Source: Paenibacillus sp. DMB20 (lineage in GTDB: Bacteria; Bacillota; Bacilli; Paenibacillales; Paenibacillaceae). From it: 64,000 bases of DNA. Positions 17,946 to 27,117 of the stretch are shown piece by piece. A model generated the notes under the pieces. That model saw nothing but the letters and a program-made list of their open reading frames with translations, did not search any database and was not told the origin of the DNA. The first letter of the stretch is position 1, and each line of letters opens with the position of its first letter. The stretch lies in contig NZ_LAZU01000025.1 of assembly GCF_000987955.1 (NCBI RefSeq), positions 1-64,000 of the forward strand. The letters are read 5' to 3'. The position numbers were made by a program, and so were the translations under genes.

Positions 17946-18719
17946 ATGGATACATTAACTTTTTGGGGAACCGGGGATGCGATGGGGGTACCCCGCGTCT
18001 ATTGTGATTGTAAAGTATGCACGGAAGCGAGAACGACGGGCAGGAACCGCCGATTGCGATCGTCGGTCATGGTTAGCCGCGGAGAGGAGCGCTTTCTGAT
18101 CGACTGCGGTCCGGATTGGCGTCCGATGATGGAGTCTGCCGGTATCCGCCATATCCGGGACATGCTCGTGACGCATGCCCATTTCGACCATATCGGCGGC
18201 CTGCCGGAGTGGGCGGATGCTTGCCGGTGGCTTGGCCGAAATGGGCGGCTGTTTGCCCCGCGGGAGGTGCTGGAACGGATCTCAAGGCAGTACCCCTGGC
18301 TTCCCAACCATATGGAGATGAAGGAGGCCGATGATGGCATCCGGCTGTGCGGATGGGATATCGCCTGCTGGAAGGTCAATCACGGCAAAAACGGATACTC
18401 TTATGCTTACCGTTTTGAAAAACACGGGTTTGCCTGGGTATACAACTCGGACTCCATCAATCTGAATGCCGAGGAGAAAAAGCCCCTGCATAATCTCGAT
18501 CTTCTCGTGTTGGGGACAAGCTTTGTACATGAGACGGCCGAATTTTCAACCCGTTCGGTGTACGACATGAAGGAGGCCGCAGAACTGGTGGCGGAGGTTA
18601 AGCCCGGGCGGACGCTGTACACGCATATGTCCCACGACGTGGATCTAACGCAGCCGCTTGGCCTACCCGCCGGAACGGAAGCTGCGTTGACAGGCATGGA
18701 AATCGCGTTGTCCAACTAA
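17946..18719 (+). CDS. PhnP-like metallo-beta-lactamase fold hydrolase
   Basis: A cytoplasmic hydrolase of 257 aa. An N-terminal CDCKVCTEA segment resembles the zinc-binding insert of PhnP phosphodiesterases. The metal motif THAHFDHIGG is near residue 76, with later ligands in VNHGKNGYS, YNSDS and YTHMSHD. PhnP cleaves 5-phosphoribosyl 1,2-cyclic phosphate, but no phosphonate genes lie here, so the substrate may be another cyclic phosphodiester. The start follows TTGGGAGG. It lies behind the TIR-like pair but after a terminator. Confidence 0.82.
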   Translation: MDTLTFWGTGDAMGVPRVYCDCKVCTEARTTGRNRRLRSSVMVSRGEERFLIDCGPDWRPMMESAGIRHIRDMLVTHAHFDHIGGLPEWADACRWLGRNGRLFAPREVLERISRQYPWLPNHMEMKEADDGIRLCGWDIACWKVNHGKNGYSYAYRFEKHGFAWVYNSDSINLNAEEKKPLHNLDLLVLGTSFVHETAEFSTRSVYDMKEAAELVAEVKPGRTLYTHMSHDVDLTQPLGLPAGTEAALTGMEIALSN

Positions 18720-18767
18720 TCTGATATAACCGGTTCTTGTCAAAGCGGAAGCCGCACGCACGTATTC

Positions 18768-18805
18768 AAAAAAGCCCGTCAAGTCCTCCGGACCAGACGG
18801 GCTTT
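18768..18805. terminator. Bidirectional terminator
   Basis: GCCCGTC (18774-18780) pairs with GACGGGC (18796-18802), with an inner AGTCC/GGAC stem. An A run on the left and a T run on the right let it serve the convergent genes on both sides. Confidence 0.8.
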
Positions 18806-18824
18806 GGCGTTCCCAAAGCGAAAC

Positions 18825-19634
18825 TTATAACCCTTTATTCAAAACAAATTTCTCGATCACATGTTTAACGCCGTCTTCATTGTTACTGAACGTGACATAG
18901 TCGGCGATTTCCTTCAAAGGCTCGATCGCATTGCCCATGGCCACGCCAAGACCCGCACACTCCAGCATTTCGTGATCGTTCCAGGAGTCGCCGATCGCAA
19001 TCGTTTGCTCCAGCGCGCAGCCGAAATGGTTCGCAAGGAAGGTGAGGGCATGTCCTTTCGTGCCTTCTTTATGCATAAACTCCAAAAAGTGAGGCTTGGA
19101 TTTGGTAATGTGCATTTCATCTCCAAGCAGGTCCCTGAACACCGGAATCAGCTCATCGAGATAGGAAGGATCGTCAATAATGAGCATTTTCGGCGTCGGT
19201 TGGTTCACCATTTTGATGAAATCCGGTTCGATGTAATAAGGAGTGCGGTTCAGGGCGCAATAGTCGATCAGCTTCTGGTTTTCCTCGCGAGCATACAGCT
19301 TATCGTCAATGTAGGTTTGCAGGTGCAGGTTATGCTCCACGCAGTATTCAAACAGTTTTTTTGCCGCATCCAGCGCAACATAGCGCTCATACAGGACCTT
19401 TTCGTCCAACAGGTTTTTGATCAGTGCCCCCTGATAGGTAATGATCGGCACGTTCAATCCGGTCTGGCGGGCAATCTTCTGTGCGGACGCGTAAGCCCGG
19501 CCGGTAGCCAGGGTGACGACGACATCTTGGGCTACGGCTTGTTCCAGCGCACGCTGCACGCCGGGAGTGACCTCTTTATCGTCATTGATCAGGGTATCGT
19601 CAATGTCGATGGCAATCAGTTTGTAAGTAGTCAT
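18825..19634 (-). CDS. Cof-type HAD-IIB sugar phosphatase
   Basis: A protein of 269 aa from the Cof/YwpJ branch of the haloacid dehalogenase superfamily. Motif I DIDDTLI (with nucleophile Asp) is near residue 9, motif II LATGRAYAS near residue 42, the lysine region KGHALTF near residue 193, and motif IV IGDSWNDHEML near residue 213. Members dephosphorylate sugar phosphates, FMN or PLP with broad specificity. The start follows GGAGAGATAATC. It lies 37 bases after the EamA transporter on the same strand and is probably co-transcribed with it. Confidence 0.88.
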   Translation of the reverse strand: MTTYKLIAIDIDDTLINDDKEVTPGVQRALEQAVAQDVVVTLATGRAYASAQKIARQTGLNVPIITYQGALIKNLLDEKVLYERYVALDAAKKLFEYCVEHNLHLQTYIDDKLYAREENQKLIDYCALNRTPYYIEPDFIKMVNQPTPKMLIIDDPSYLDELIPVFRDLLGDEMHITKSKPHFLEFMHKEGTKGHALTFLANHFGCALEQTIAIGDSWNDHEMLECAGLGVAMGNAIEPLKEIADYVTFSNNEDGVKHVIEKFVLNKGL

Positions 19635-19671
19635 GGTTTGATTATCTCTCCTTCTCTCTATCGCTCTAATT

Positions 19672-20574
19672 CTATTGTACCGTCTGCGGTGCCGATTTCA
19701 ATTCGGCAATGACCATTCCCGCCAAAATAAGCAGGCATCCGAAACCTCCCGGCAAGCCGAGCGTTTCACCGGCAAACATCATTCCCGTCAGTGCGGCGAA
19801 TACCGGTTCGGTTGCGAAGATAATCGCCACCCGGGAAGGCGTCGTATATTTCTGGCAAACGGTTTGAATCCAGTAGGCAAACGCGCTGGTCGGACCGATC
19901 GAAATTAGCAGGGCGGTCAGCACTTCCGGTACCGTCAAGCTCTCGTACAGAACGGAAAGGCTGCCGACACTTTCGGTAAACAAGGAGGCCGTTACGCTGA
20001 GAATCCCCACAACGCCCATCTGAAGCGACGCCAGCGGCAGGGAAGGATAGCGGGATGCGTATTTCCCCATGTAGCCGATGTGCAGGGCAAAACCGACGGC
20101 ACAGAAAAACACGAGCATGTCCCCTTTGTTCCAGTTCACTTCGGATCCTGCAAAGGCAAGGAAGTAAAGCCCCGCTGCCGCAAGCAAAGCGCTGATCCAT
20201 GTAAAGCGGGATATGGGGTGTTTTAACAGGAAGCAGGAAAGGAACGGCACGATAACGACCGACAGACCGGTAATAAAACCGGTATTTGACGTCGTGGTGT
20301 AGAGCAGGCCGACGGTCTGGAAACCAAAGCCGATAAATAAAAAAAGGCCGAGCAGGCTGCCGTGAAGCAGCATTTTTCCGGATATTTCGCGCCATTGCCT
20401 GCGGTAAAACAAGGTGATAATCAGGGCAAGCAGCAGTGCGGCTCCTAGAAAACGGATGCCGTTGAACGCCATGGGCGGAAGTACGCGCACGGCGTGCTGG
20501 ACGATCAAAAAGGTGCAGCCCCACATCATGGCGACCAGAAGCAGGCTGAGGTCCGCAATACGGGAGCGGGTCAA
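19672..20574 (-). CDS. EamA/DMT family transporter
   Basis: An integral membrane protein of 300 aa with about ten helices arranged as two EamA repeats (LLLVAMMWGCTFLIV at the N-terminus; GDMLVFFCAVGFALHIGYMG starting the second half). The family exports amino acids or other metabolites, but the substrate is unknown. The start is taken as TTG 20574 because AAAGGAGGATAAGAC precedes it by seven bases, whereas internal ATG codons would cut into the first helix. Confidence 0.85.
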   Translation of the reverse strand: MTRSRIADLSLLLVAMMWGCTFLIVQHAVRVLPPMAFNGIRFLGAALLLALIITLFYRRQWREISGKMLLHGSLLGLFLFIGFGFQTVGLLYTTTSNTGFITGLSVVIVPFLSCFLLKHPISRFTWISALLAAAGLYFLAFAGSEVNWNKGDMLVFFCAVGFALHIGYMGKYASRYPSLPLASLQMGVVGILSVTASLFTESVGSLSVLYESLTVPEVLTALLISIGPTSAFAYWIQTVCQKYTTPSRVAIIFATEPVFAALTGMMFAGETLGLPGGFGCLLILAGMVIAELKSAPQTVQ

Positions 20575-20823
20575 GTCTTATCCTCCTTTTCTAACATGTA
20601 CATAAATCACGCAAGTGATCAAATTGTATCCCATTACGCCCCGGCCGACAATAGAAATCGAAAGGCCCAAAGACCTGAGCGGATCCAATCTCAGTGGAAG
20701 GGGTAGACAAAAAGAGGTTTTTTTTGCTATACTTGAATGCCGAACGTATATTCCCATTTTTGTGTTATGAAGGAATGTTTCGGCTTTGACAAGGCACCTT
20801 GAGAATGAAAGGAAGAAAGAATC

Positions 20824-21537
20824 ATGATGGGAAGAGCCCACTTGGTAATCGGAACCGGCGTTTCTTTGTCGGTCTTGGGGCTGGCCGGAGTTCCCGTTAC
20901 CCTCCCCGCGGCGGCGGTTGCCGTTGTCAGCTCGCTGCTGCCGGATATCGACGAGCCGAATTCGATCCTCGTCAGAACGGCAATCCCCTCGGGGCTGCTT
21001 CGTATTTTGCAGCTGATCCTGGTTACGGGAGCCGTATTTATTTATTATTACGGACAAGATTACGCACCCTGGAATCTGGCGCTCGCCGGTTTGATTGCGG
21101 TCGTGTCGTTTTTGCCCGGAAGGACGCTGCGTCACATCGTCATGTTTATGATCGGTCTGGGATTGCTCCAATTTGCACAAAATTTAAGCCCATGGAATAC
21201 GATTGCCGGCTGTATCCTGATGATATCGTCCCTCGTGTCCCATCGCGGCCTGACGCACAGCGTTTATGCTGCGGCCGGGTGGGCCGGCCTGCTTTATTAC
21301 GGCACCAAGGGCTTGCCAGGCAGCGAAAGCGTTTGGCTGGCCGGAGGCCTTTCCTATACGCTTCACCTGGTGGCCGACATGCTGACGAACAGGGGAATCA
21401 AACCGCTGCCTCCTTTAAAGTTCCGACTTAAGCTCAGCCTCATGAGCACCGGAACCAAATGGGGGAACCTGGTGGAGAATATCTGCATGGGGCTGACGTT
21501 CGTGCTTGTCTGGTACGTGTTTATCGCTTCGAAATAG
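20824..21537 (+). CDS. YdjM-like membrane-bound metal-dependent hydrolase
   Basis: A protein of 237 aa with several membrane segments and the motifs of the DUF457/YdjM family: RAHLVIGTG at the start, SSLLPDIDEPNS near residue 37, and SHRGLTHSVYAA near residue 140. These His and Asp residues are predicted metal ligands. In E. coli ydjM is LexA-controlled, but I saw no LexA box here. A ribosome binding site GAAAGGAAGAAAG precedes the ATG. The reaction is unknown. Confidence 0.8.
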   Translation: MMGRAHLVIGTGVSLSVLGLAGVPVTLPAAAVAVVSSLLPDIDEPNSILVRTAIPSGLLRILQLILVTGAVFIYYYGQDYAPWNLALAGLIAVVSFLPGRTLRHIVMFMIGLGLLQFAQNLSPWNTIAGCILMISSLVSHRGLTHSVYAAAGWAGLLYYGTKGLPGSESVWLAGGLSYTLHLVADMLTNRGIKPLPPLKFRLKLSLMSTGTKWGNLVENICMGLTFVLVWYVFIASK

Positions 21538-21565
21538 CCGGGGAGCTTTGAAAGTCAATGGCAGT

Positions 21566-21595
21566 AAAAAGGCCAACCGGTAACCCGGTTGACCT
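21566..21595 (-). terminator. Terminator of the lipoate ligase gene
   Basis: On the minus strand GGTCAACCGG pairs with CCGGTTGGCC, followed by TTTTT. Confidence 0.8.
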
Positions 21596-21660
21596 AATCA
21601 TGCGAAAGTCGGTCGCCGATATTCTTTTGGGCAGACTTATATTTTGAATTCCTCAAGAAA

Positions 21661-22662
21661 CTACTCTTCAAGAAAGACAAGTCCGACAAGGTCGTCCATT
21701 TCCAGGTTGCCGAAATAATGCTTAACGTCGATACTCGACAGAGCTTTTCTTACCTCGGCTTCCTCGTACCGTTTGCCTCTCAACGCATCTTCTATGTCAG
21801 CGACATCGCCTACGCCGAAAAAGTCGCCGTAAATTTTAATGTCGGCGATATGCCCGTCTTTCAAATTCATCCGGATGTCGATGATGCCGACCGGGAATTT
21901 TTTCGCGTGTTTCACGTTGCTTTCCGGGGAGAGCCCGTAATTCCAGTCCCAGTTCTGGTAGCGCTCCTTGGAAATTTCATGGATGACCTTCCAGTCCTTG
22001 TCCTCCAGGACGTACTGCGGAACCTGATCCGGCTCCATGCCGAAGATCGAGCGCAACAGCTCCGCCCGGAATTGTTCAATCGTCATGTCGGTGCCGAGCA
22101 GTTCCTTGATGTTCGCAACCCGGCTGCGGACCGATTTCGTGCTCTTGGATTTGAACTTCTCGGGATTCGCGTTAAGCGAAGCCTGCACGTTGTCCAGGTC
22201 AAGGTCGAACATGAGCGTGCCGTGACTGAACATGCGCCCGCGCGTGGAAAACTGGGCGTTCCCCGAAATCTTTTTCTCCCCGACCTGTAGGTCGTTGCGG
22301 CCGCTCAGCTCCGCGGGCACTCCCATTTTTTGCAGGAAATCGATGACCGGCTGCGTGAACTTCAGGAAGTTATGAAAGGACTGTCCGTCGTCTCTGGTAA
22401 TGAAGCTGAAGTTGAGGTTGCCGAGGTCGTGATACACGGCTCCTCCTCCGGACAATCGCCGAACCACTTGAATGTCGTGATTACGGACATACTCCTGATT
22501 GATTTCTTCGATCGTATTCTGGTGCTTGCCGATGATGATCGAGGGCCGGTTGATGTAAAAAAGCAGGTAGCTGTCATCCATAGGAAGATGCTTCAGCGCA
22601 TATTCCTCGATGGCTAGGTTGATGGCGGGATCATGAATTCCCTGGTTATCAATAAACAGCAT
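21661..22662 (-). CDS. lplJ: Lipoate-protein ligase
   Basis: A cytoplasmic ligase of 333 aa that activates free lipoate with ATP and attaches it to the E2 and GcvH proteins. Motifs are RRLSGGGAVYHDLGNLNFSF near residues 68-87, the catalytic lysine region EKKISGNAQF, and an accessory C-terminal domain (from about 250) typical of LplJ and LplA. The start follows GGAGGCGTAC. The serine hydrolase gene lies about 100 bases upstream on the same strand, so a shared transcript is possible. Confidence 0.93.
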   Translation of the reverse strand: MLFIDNQGIHDPAINLAIEEYALKHLPMDDSYLLFYINRPSIIIGKHQNTIEEINQEYVRNHDIQVVRRLSGGGAVYHDLGNLNFSFITRDDGQSFHNFLKFTQPVIDFLQKMGVPAELSGRNDLQVGEKKISGNAQFSTRGRMFSHGTLMFDLDLDNVQASLNANPEKFKSKSTKSVRSRVANIKELLGTDMTIEQFRAELLRSIFGMEPDQVPQYVLEDKDWKVIHEISKERYQNWDWNYGLSPESNVKHAKKFPVGIIDIRMNLKDGHIADIKIYGDFFGVGDVADIEDALRGKRYEEAEVRKALSSIDVKHYFGNLEMDDLVGLVFLEE

Positions 22663-22761
22663 ATGTACGCCTCCGTATGGTTCATTCTGTATCGTAGTGC
22701 CTATGATCCATTGTAAACCATGTTCGCCGGGAAGGGCAAAGCCAAGGAATGCAAAAATCGC

Positions 22762-23718
22762 TCATCTCAAAGCCTGCGTAAGCAAAGGCGCAATGAATTG
22801 GCGGAACACATTGGCGGGATGCCGTTCCCTCTTGCGTTTATCGTCGGTGAGGACAACAACGGTCTCCAGGATGGGAACGACATAAATAAATTGCCCTGCG
22901 TACCCCCTGGCGTAATAATAGCCGAAAGCAGGCGAGCCAGGGCCGTCTCCATCCGCCTCCGCTTCGTAAGTATCCGTCCACCAATGCCAGCCGTAAAAGC
23001 CGCGGTTCGGCGCATTCGCTGGAATGGCGGGCTGCACGGAACGTATGACCCGTTCCTTGGAAATAAGCTGCTCCTGTTCCCAGCGTCCCAGCTGCAGGTA
23101 GAGCCGCCCGAACTTGAGCATATCCGCAGGGCGAAGCCACAACCCGTACCCCCCGGTATGTATCCCTTGCGGATCGGCTTCCCACTTATAGTCTTCAATG
23201 CCCAGCGGGCCAAACAGTTCCGTTTCGGCAAAACGGGCCGTCTTTACACCTGCGGCTTGTACCAGGATGGCGGACAACAGCTGCGATACTCCCGAGTTGT
23301 ACTCCATCCGGGTTCCCGGCATTTCGGACATGGGTTGATCCAATACGAAATCGATCCAATGGGGGGATCGGGTCATGCGGGGAAACGATTTTTGTCCTCC
23401 GAATTCGGTCCATTGGAAACCGGCGGTCATCGTCAGCAGGTGCTCCAGCGTGATCTCCCGTTTGCGGGGATCGGGGTCTGCGGCAAGCCGCGGAAAAAAT
23501 TCGGCGATCCGCGTCTTCGGCCCCGGCAGAATCCCCTGATCCATCGCGATGCAAATCAGCGCGGACAGGAAGCTTTTGGTGCAGGAGTTCACTTTGGCGG
23601 TTTCCTCAGGCACATGCCGATTCCGGTAATGCTCAAATATAAGCCGGCCGTTCCGGCTGATCAAGCAGCTTCTCAAATCCACCGGTGCGATGGTTGAAGA
23701 CAATGAAGATAAATCCAT
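22762..23718 (-). CDS. Serine hydrolase, class C beta-lactamase-like
   Basis: A protein of 318 aa with the penicillin-binding/beta-lactamase fold. The nucleophile motif SxxK is SCTK at residues 45-48, the YxN motif is in MEYNSG near residue 140, and a GYAGQF segment near the end stands for the third motif. No signal peptide is seen, so the enzyme is likely cytoplasmic and an esterase or peptidase rather than a drug-resistance enzyme. The start follows AAAGGAAGG. It lies upstream of lplJ on the same strand. Confidence 0.82.
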   Translation of the reverse strand: MDLSSLSSTIAPVDLRSCLISRNGRLIFEHYRNRHVPEETAKVNSCTKSFLSALICIAMDQGILPGPKTRIAEFFPRLAADPDPRKREITLEHLLTMTAGFQWTEFGGQKSFPRMTRSPHWIDFVLDQPMSEMPGTRMEYNSGVSQLLSAILVQAAGVKTARFAETELFGPLGIEDYKWEADPQGIHTGGYGLWLRPADMLKFGRLYLQLGRWEQEQLISKERVIRSVQPAIPANAPNRGFYGWHWWTDTYEAEADGDGPGSPAFGYYYARGYAGQFIYVVPILETVVVLTDDKRKRERHPANVFRQFIAPLLTQALR

Positions 23719-23921
23719 CAGAACCTTCCTTTACGTTGGTAGGATAAGTTGAAAACGGGAGGTCCCGTGCATTCCGAATCAATCATACTCATTAGAATAC
23801 ATGATCTAAACCAGAGGTTACAACAAAGGAGGATGCCATGAGCCGGGGAGGACAAGTTTGGCGATCTTCCTTGGCAGCGAATATAATAGAGAGGGATTGT
23901 CATGAGAATGGAGGAATCGAT

Positions 23922-25157
23922 GTGTATCCGACCCGATTGCAGTTAGAAAATTATGCCGAGCTTGCCGTCAAGGTGGGGGTGAACGTTCAACCGGGACAAA
24001 CGGTTGTTGTAATGGCACCGATCGCTGCGGCGGACCTTGTCCGTTTGATCACGCTGAAAGCATATGAAGCGGGCGCGCGTAATGTGCATGTGGAGTACAA
24101 TGATGAGCAGCTGTCCAAGATCAAATACCTGCATGCTCCGGAAGAAGCATTCTCGGAATACCCGCAGTGGCGGGCCAAGGCAATGGAAGAATACGCGGAG
24201 AACGGAGCCGCGTTCATCCAGATTTATTCTCCGGACCCGGATCTGCTGAACGGGGTGGACCCGTCGCGGATTGCGACCGCGGCTAAAACGGCTGCCGCCG
24301 CGTTGAACAAGTATCGCAGCTACCTGATGGCGCACGCCAATGCCTGGACGCTGATCTCTTACGCGACGCCCGAGTGGGCTGCGAAAGTATTTCCGGACGA
24401 CGCGGAGGAAGCGGCGCTGGAGAAGCTGTGGGAGCGCATTATCGACGCTACGCGGATCAACCGGGAGAATCCGGTTGAAGCATGGAGAGAGCATAATGAA
24501 AAACTAAGCGAAATCGTGAAAGTCCTGAACGATAAACGGTACGGCAAGCTTCAATATGAAGGGCCCGGCACATCGCTGACCATTGAGCTTCCCAAGGGCC
24601 ACCTATGGCTGGGAGGCGCAAAATACAACGCCAAAGGGGTTTTATTTAATCCCAATATTCCGACCGAGGAAGTATACACGCTTCCAAGCAAGGACGGCGT
24701 TAACGGAACCGTCCGCAGCACGAAACCGCTCAACAACAACGGGGTTGTCATCGACGGATTCCAGCTGACCTTCAAGGACGGCAAGGTCGTGGATTTCACG
24801 GCCGAGAAAGGAGCGGAGGCGCTTAGGAAGCTGCTGGATACGGATGACGGCGCCCGTGCTCTTGGAGAGGTTGCGCTGGTTCCCCATGATTCTCCGATTT
24901 CCAATGCCGACGTAATTTTTTACAATACGTTGTTTGACGAGAATGCCTCCTGCCACTTGGCGCTTGGTCAAGCCTATCCGGTCAACCTGGAGGGCGGCAA
25001 GGATATGGATGATCAGGAGCTGGCAAAGCATGGGGTCAACAAAAGCTTGATTCACGTCGACTTTATGATCGGTTCCGATCAGCTGTCCATTGACGGAATC
25101 ACCGAGGACGGACGCAGGGAAGCGATCTTCCGCAGCGGCAATTGGGCCATTTTATAA
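23922..25157 (+). CDS. M29 family (AmpS/AmpT) aminopeptidase
   Basis: Metallo-aminopeptidase of 412 aa removing N-terminal residues from peptides in the cytoplasm. Family landmarks are PTEEVYTLPSKDGVNG, LGEVALVPHDSPIS, NASCHLALGQAYP and SLIHVDFMIGSDQLS, which carry the Glu, His and Asp metal ligands. The frame is open upstream to 23838, but GTG 23922 is chosen: GGAGGAATCGAT lies directly before it and family members start at this point. It is monocistronic, with a strong terminator at 25185-25220. Confidence 0.9.
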   Translation: MYPTRLQLENYAELAVKVGVNVQPGQTVVVMAPIAAADLVRLITLKAYEAGARNVHVEYNDEQLSKIKYLHAPEEAFSEYPQWRAKAMEEYAENGAAFIQIYSPDPDLLNGVDPSRIATAAKTAAAALNKYRSYLMAHANAWTLISYATPEWAAKVFPDDAEEAALEKLWERIIDATRINRENPVEAWREHNEKLSEIVKVLNDKRYGKLQYEGPGTSLTIELPKGHLWLGGAKYNAKGVLFNPNIPTEEVYTLPSKDGVNGTVRSTKPLNNNGVVIDGFQLTFKDGKVVDFTAEKGAEALRKLLDTDDGARALGEVALVPHDSPISNADVIFYNTLFDENASCHLALGQAYPVNLEGGKDMDDQELAKHGVNKSLIHVDFMIGSDQLSIDGITEDGRREAIFRSGNWAIL

Positions 25158-25184
25158 AACAATTCGCAGCATTTAAAAAACATC

Positions 25185-25220
25185 AAAAGACAGCGATTCG
25201 AATGAGTCGCTGTCTTTTTT
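25185..25220 (+). terminator. Rho-independent terminator of the aminopeptidase gene
   Basis: AAGACAGCGA pairs with TCGCTGTCTT, followed by a T run. Repeat copy 3 begins at its end. Confidence 0.85.
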
Positions 25221-25272
25221 GAAAATATAAGAGAGTATAAGCTTCCATTTATATTCGGCTTATATTTCTTGC
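25221..25272. repeat. Intergenic hairpin repeat, copy 3
   Basis: Arms AAATATAAG (25223-25231) and CTTATATTT (25259-25267) flank the core AGAGTATAAGCTTCC. It is homologous to the copies at 266-312 and 8237-8291. Confidence 0.7.
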
Positions 25273-25325
25273 AGAAATGCTATCGTCCATAAGAAGGCCG
25301 CCGAAGTCGTTTCTACTTACGCCGG

Positions 25326-25918
25326 TTATTTGGCCGCAAGGTTAATATGATCCAGCTCCGTGCTGCTGTTGAAAATAAACTCGAGTTTATAGTCCCCGCG
25401 GATGTAAGTCAATTTGGTCTGCGTCGTTTTCCCGTTTTTGAACGTGGTCGTGGAGCTCGGTTTGAACCAGTTCCGTTTCAGCATGTTCATCGTAATGCCG
25501 CCGATGTTCGTTTGGCGTTCCACATTGGTGCCGAAGTAGCGCATTTCGCGGATTTTGCCAAGTTTATAATGAAAGGCGTAACCCGGATTCCCCATATTCG
25601 CGCCATACAGGTCGAAATCGTCGGCATCCTTTCCGGGCATTTCCGGCTGGCCGATCTTTTGAATGACATCCTGCTTGGTGCTGCGCCCAATCGTGAGGCC
25701 GCTCACCGCTCCGGGGAACTGGCCTTTCAGCGCGGGTTTATAAAAGCTGTTCAGCGTCTTGAGGGCCAGCTTGGAAGCATAGTCGTCGTTAGGTGCCGAT
25801 GCCGCGGCGTCAGCGTGATGCACAGGAAAAGCAATATGGCTCCAAACGCGCCAAGGCCCATAACGCCTGCCATAGCCAAGGCGATCGCCGCTTTTTTTGC
25901 CGGTTGTTTTATATTCAT
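25326..25918 (-). CDS. YjgB/DUF4309 family exported protein (frameshifted)
   Basis: ATG 25918 follows AAGGAGAGGATATGAC and opens a hydrophobic signal sequence (MNIKQPAKKAAIALAMAGVM). That frame is lost near 25822. The mature domain continues one frame away from HHADAAASAPNDDYAS to the stop, with FYKPALKGQFPGAV, IGQPEMPG and YKLEFIFNS typical of the YjgB/DUF4309 group. Restoring one base, for instance a C in a TGC-CAT context, joins both halves into about 197 aa. The protein should be exported. Its function is unknown. Confidence 0.7.
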
Positions 25919-26086
25919 GTCATATCCTCTCCTTGTAACATGTATTTACCACATGTTTTCTTCATCCAACCCATACGTGTCATGTTTCTTCTAAATCATA
26001 GTAGAATGGGAGAGCGATTGGGTTACGTATCCATGAAGAGGATATGTCAATTTTGACATCGAGGTGGTTTCATCGTTAGCTTAGGG

Positions 26087-26881
26087 TCATCGTTTCCATT
26101 TGTCCGGGCAGAATCCTGGATTCGCCGAGCACAACCGTTCCGTAAATTGAGGCTGGAGCTTGGAAAGCTCGGCGAAATAGCTTGAAATCACATGGTTCGC
26201 GCCTAGCGATCCGTTCTGGAATGGCCGGGACGACAAGGTCCGGACATGACTGTAATAGTATCTTTTTTCCCGCTTGGGCAGCTTGTAAACGGAGGGCGGG
26301 GCATGCGTAACGACGTCAAACGGATTGGCGGTGCGGCAGCTGTTCGGGACATGCTTGGCAAACGCCTTTGCGAATGCCGGATCGCCTACGCGAGGCGACC
26401 CGAACGTAAACAGGAACGGAAAGCGAAAAGAGGTGTTGGCCGCAATATCGATGGCGCACAACGTGGCTAGAGCAGCACCGAGACTGTGACCCGTAATGAA
26501 TAATGCCTTATCGGGGGACAACTTGGCCAGCGCGGAAATCATTTGGCCGCGAGCGGAATCATAGATGTTTGTAAAGCCCCGGTGCGTAAGGCAGTCTTCC
26601 TTGATGTACTTGAATTTTTTCTGGGATGCGATGATGTCGGAAATCCAGTTCGTCGTTGAGCTGGTCCCTCGGAAGGCAATGATGATCTCCTGCGCGGACT
26701 CAAGAATAAATCCGAAGCGTTCCCATACGCCGATAATGGATCGCGCTTCTATGGTATCATGGAGCGAATAACGGGCCGGAACGACAAACGAGCCGTCCGC
26801 GTTTTCGAATTGCGTGTAGGTCTGTCCACAGATGGCCGCAAGAAAAATGGCCCGTTTCTCCAGATCATCCACCGTGCTCAC
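26087..26881 (-). CDS. Class 3 lipase family protein
   Basis: An alpha/beta hydrolase of 264 aa of the fungal-type triacylglycerol lipase family. The nucleophile elbow GHSLG has Ser 133. The likely acid is Asp 188 in NPFDVVTHAP and the His is 229 in GANHV. The oxyanion segment AFRGTSSTTNW is near residue 69. No signal peptide is visible, so it may be cytoplasmic or exported by another route. GTG 26881 is the start, preceded by GAAAGGCGGGA. Confidence 0.87.
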   Translation of the reverse strand: MSTVDDLEKRAIFLAAICGQTYTQFENADGSFVVPARYSLHDTIEARSIIGVWERFGFILESAQEIIIAFRGTSSTTNWISDIIASQKKFKYIKEDCLTHRGFTNIYDSARGQMISALAKLSPDKALFITGHSLGAALATLCAIDIAANTSFRFPFLFTFGSPRVGDPAFAKAFAKHVPNSCRTANPFDVVTHAPPSVYKLPKREKRYYYSHVRTLSSRPFQNGSLGANHVISSYFAELSKLQPQFTERLCSANPGFCPDKWKR

Positions 26882-27016
26882 GTGTATCCCGCCTTTCTCT
26901 CCTACACTATATTAGGGGGATGAAGGCGAGGTGCCTGGAGAACAGGCATAATCTCGGTGCATTTTCCGTCACAACCTCAACTTGCGTGTCTGGACCGGTT
27001 GCCCCGATAAACAATA

Positions 27017-27060
27017 ACCCGCAAGAGGGTAACTTTTTTCAAAGTTTCCTTCTTACGGGT
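27017..27060 (-). terminator. Terminator of the sigma/anti-sigma operon
   Basis: On the minus strand ACCCGTAAGA pairs with TCTTGCGGGT around an inner AACTTT/AAAGTT stem, then TATTGTTT. Confidence 0.7.
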
Positions 27061-27117
27061 CACGGTTCAATGAACCTGCAGAGCATCCTTTTTCAAGTTA
27101 AAACGTTCGTCATGGAA

